7,977 bases of DNA from positions 1-7,977 of the forward strand of contig CAZAMT010000187.1 of NCBI GenBank assembly GCA_964486145.1, given 5' to 3'. This stretch comes from CAZAMT01 sp964486145. Lineage in GTDB: Bacteria; Bacteroidota; Bacteroidia; Bacteroidales; JAAAOM01. The notes under the pieces are model-generated. The model was not told the origin of the DNA and searched no databases. It saw only the letters and a program-made list of their open reading frames with translations. This document shows positions 6,021-7,977 of this stretch, one piece after another (the first letter of the stretch is position 1; every line of letters starts with the position of its first letter). The translations under genes and the position numbers were made by a program.

Positions 6021-7835
6021 ATGTTTAAGCAATATTTTATCATAGCAGCGCTTATCACAGGTGGAATCGGTATGTATTCGTGTGCACGTGTTGGTTCACC
6101 AACGGGTGGACTAAGGGATACCATCCCCCCGAAACTCGTATACAGCGAACCTGACATGTATGCTACAAATTTTAATGACCCTGAAATTGAACTCGTCTTT
6201 GATGAATATATACAATTAAATAATATAAACTCCGAGCTGATCGTTTCGCCTCCTGTTGACGAAAAACCTCAGGTAAAACTCAGGAACAGAAGTGTACTGA
6301 TTGATTTAAAAAATGAATTACGAGACAGTGTTACATACACGTTAAATTTTGGAGAATCCATTGTTGACAATAATGAAAGTAATCCGATTTCAGGATTCGA
6401 ATTTGTTTTTTCTACAGGCAGTCATATCGATTCATTTGCTGTGGCAGGTAAGTTGGTTAATAGTTTTACCCATGAACCATACGAGAATGAAATACATGTT
6501 ATGCTTTTTGATAACCTGGCTGATTCGGCACCATCCACGGTATTACCGGCATTTATAACTAAAACTACCGAAGAAGGCACATTTTCAATAAACAATGTAA
6601 GGTCAGATACATTTAGAATTTTCGCTCTGCAAGACGCAAATTCAAATCTCAAATATGACTTACCAAACGAACAGATTGCATTTTTTGACACCGCTGTTTT
6701 TTTATCACCCTCGCTGTTTCAGTTTAGTGATACCATCATTGTTGATTCAACCCTTATTCCAGAGTTGCCCGTAGATACCATTCAGCCTGTACTGGATACC
6801 ATTTCACTGTCAGATACCACTGAAATAAGAAAGACGTATACCTTTTTTACACCTTTGTTTATGTTTGAGGAAGAAAAGGACCAACAATACCTTGTGGAAG
6901 ATAATCGTGAAGATAAGCACCGACTTCGTTTGGTATTCAATAAATCTTTGGACACCATTCATTTTGATGCACTGAATATTGAAAAAGAAAACTGGTACTT
7001 AAAAGAATATTCTGTTGAAAAAGACACCCTCGATTTATGGCTGGCAGATACCGTGTTGGCTCAAAATGATTCCATCTTACTGAAGGTTAGTCATTATGGT
7101 TTGGATACTGTGAAAAACAAGGTTTGGATCACGGATACAATTCTTTTTAAAACTGCGCAAAAGAAAAAACCTGCCCGACGGGGTCGGAAAGGAGAAAATG
7201 AACCTTCCGAAGAAAGTATTCCTGACTTGCTCAATCTAAATATTCGCAGCGGTTCGGTTGTTGACCTTAACTCGAACATCCGGATTCAGGGCAGTTACCC
7301 TATTACTTCGGTTGATACTGGCGGTATCCGCTTCACCTGGATTGAAGATTCCGTGCACGTTGGAGCACCTTTTCAACTGGTTGCGGACACACTTCCCGGT
7401 CGGAAATTCCACCTTACAACCGAATGGAAAGAAGGTACGCAATACGAAATCTTCATTGAACCAAATACGTTTAAAAATATTTACCATTATCCGCAGGATA
7501 CGATTGAGATGAGCTTTAAAACACAAAGCATTGATTACTACGGAACCATTATCTTTGACCTGAAAAACGTACCACACAACATTATCATTCAATTTTTTGA
7601 TGGTGAAAATATCGTTCGTCAGCAAATCGTTGACTCCGATGGCATCTATACATTTAATTACATGCCACCCAAAGAATACCGGGTGAAATTTATTTATGAT
7701 CGTAACAATAATGGTGAATGGGATACAGGCGATTATCTCAACAACATTCAACCGGAACAGGTGGATTTTTTCCCTGAAAAAATCTCGGTTCGCTCGAATT
7801 GGGAAATAGAATATGACTGGGACTTGAAAAAATAA
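6021..7835 (+). CDS. Big_5 Ig-like domain lipoprotein, function unknown
   Basis: A 604-residue probable lipoprotein. Its signal peptide ends at MYSC, with Cys21 as lipidation site, and is followed by the block ARVGSPTGGLRDTIPP that is common in this Bacteroidota family. Residues about 34-133 resemble the Big_5 bacterial Ig-like domain (VYSEPDMYATNF, then LVFDEYIQL, VSPP, and FSTG at the end). Residues about 139-222 resemble a transthyretin/carboxypeptidase regulatory-like fold (VAGKLVN, then GTFSINNVRSDTFRIFALQDANSNLKYD). A Thr/Asp-rich stretch (235-268) follows, then a second beta-rich region, a very basic linker (380-390, KKKPARRGRK) and another Ig-like region (about 400-500). A last transthyretin-like domain (506-600) contains YRVKFIYDRNNNGEWDTGDY. 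No catalytic motif is visible, so a structural or binding role at the outer membrane is inferred. An in-frame TTG at 6000 would add seven residues before the signal peptide, but it lies within a promoter box, so ATG 6021 is preferred. It is divergent from lgt. Confidence 0.85.
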   Translation: MFKQYFIIAALITGGIGMYSCARVGSPTGGLRDTIPPKLVYSEPDMYATNFNDPEIELVFDEYIQLNNINSELIVSPPVDEKPQVKLRNRSVLIDLKNELRDSVTYTLNFGESIVDNNESNPISGFEFVFSTGSHIDSFAVAGKLVNSFTHEPYENEIHVMLFDNLADSAPSTVLPAFITKTTEEGTFSINNVRSDTFRIFALQDANSNLKYDLPNEQIAFFDTAVFLSPSLFQFSDTIIVDSTLIPELPVDTIQPVLDTISLSDTTEIRKTYTFFTPLFMFEEEKDQQYLVEDNREDKHRLRLVFNKSLDTIHFDALNIEKENWYLKEYSVEKDTLDLWLADTVLAQNDSILLKVSHYGLDTVKNKVWITDTILFKTAQKKKPARRGRKGENEPSEESIPDLLNLNIRSGSVVDLNSNIRIQGSYPITSVDTGGIRFTWIEDSVHVGAPFQLVADTLPGRKFHLTTEWKEGTQYEIFIEPNTFKNIYHYPQDTIEMSFKTQSIDYYGTIIFDLKNVPHNIIIQFFDGENIVRQQIVDSDGIYTFNYMPPKEYRVKFIYDRNNNGEWDTGDYLNNIQPEQVDFFPEKISVRSNWEIEYDWDLKK

Positions 7836-7977
7836 AACCTGCTAACCACAACTACATCAATGTCACGATAAGAATTATACAGAAAAGAATACATCCATCG
7901 AATTTTTTCTGCATTCAAAGGTGAAACATGAAACAATTTCATTAAAAGAAACAGACCTCCGACAAATCGGAGCAAGC
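7836..7977 (+). other. Right-edge stretch without a certain gene; short open frame from GTG 7921
   Basis: After the Big_5 stop codon no recognisable gene can be seen. The frame from 7846 stays open to the window edge, and its only usual start is GTG at 7921, giving 19 codons (MKHETISLKETDLRQIGAS). The end of this peptide resembles the E/K-x-D-L-x-Q-I start of some Bacteroidota proteins of the DUF4301 type, but this is too short to decide. The ATGs in this stretch (7860, 7929) open only three and five codons. A hairpin lies inside the same frame. The minus strand is also open here but looks like a shadow. Confidence 0.25.
7957..7972 (-). terminator. Possible terminator hairpin at the right edge
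   Basis: CTCCGA (7957-7962) and TCGGAG (7967-7972) form a perfect 6-bp, GC-rich stem with a 4-base loop. On the minus strand the stem is followed by GTCTGTTTCTTTT, a broken T-rich tail, which would suit a terminator for a leftward gene beyond the window. On the plus strand no T run follows, at least within the window. It is also compatible with chance inside a coding start. Confidence 0.3.

Noticed and set aside
7175..7187. Inverted repeat CCGAC-3-GTCGG in the plus-strand coding region
   Set aside because: It lies in the middle of a gene, in the codons of the basic linker, has no T run and is short enough to be chance.
7236..7751. Minus-strand open frame of 171 codons inside the Big_5 gene
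   Set aside because: It lies wholly antisense to a gene with clear domain features. The length is explained by the composition of the coding strand, and no motif is visible.
7748..7975. Minus-strand open frame of 75 codons at the right edge
   Set aside because: Half of it is antisense to the well-supported Big_5 lipoprotein, its composition is unlike a normal protein, and no family is recognised.
1..7977. CRISPR arrays, tRNA or rRNA genes, insertion sequences, phage or defence genes
   Set aside because: I looked for direct repeats with spacers, cloverleaf-like sequences, transposase motifs and terminal inverted repeats. None was seen, and the genes are of ordinary chromosomal kind.

Overview
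The window looks like chromosomal DNA of a member of the phylum Bacteroidota. The reasons are the PorX and PorW/SprE families, which belong to the type IX secretion system (T9SS) found only in that phylum, promoter-like TAnnTTTG boxes in the gaps, low GC content, few Shine-Dalgarno sequences, and lipoproteins of Bacteroidota type. The mixture of families would suit a Marinilabiliales/Prolixibacteraceae-like marine or anaerobic lineage, but that finer placement is an impression and not demonstrated.

Layout. Four genes lie on the minus strand. Read in their own direction (right to left) they are lgt (prolipoprotein diacylglyceryl transferase, 5861-5037), a long-chain flavodoxin (4996-4475), porW/sprE-like (large TPR lipoprotein of the T9SS, 4337-1707) and porX (CheY-PglZ response regulator of the T9SS, 1562-9). 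The gaps between them are 40, 137 and 144 bases. A fifth gene runs divergently on the plus strand from about 6021 to 7835 and encodes a 604-residue lipoprotein with a Big_5-type Ig-like domain and transthyretin-like folds. The last 142 bases hold no certain gene, only a short open frame running off the edge and a 6-bp hairpin. No gap exceeds about 160 bases. I see no rRNA, tRNA, CRISPR array, insertion sequence, prophage or large repeat.

How the genes fit together. Lgt attaches diacylglycerol to the lipobox cysteine of lipoproteins, and the window encodes two probable substrates: PorW (Cys17) and the Big_5 protein (Cys21). PorX and PorW are both T9SS components, one regulatory and one structural, and they sit side by side. 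The flavodoxin is a redox carrier with no obvious link to secretion.

Regulation. The 138-160 bp region between lgt and the Big_5 gene contains an exact Bacteroidota promoter for lgt (TTG, 19-nt spacer, TACTTTTG) and a near-consensus one for the Big_5 gene, with a TTACGTAA palindrome between them. The leaders of porX and porW each contain an inverted repeat built on ATAAC/GTTAT half-sites. porW appears to start at TTG behind a purine-rich AAGGAAAG. I found no convincing wholly new system: the main interest is the compact porW-porX arrangement and these regulatory details.
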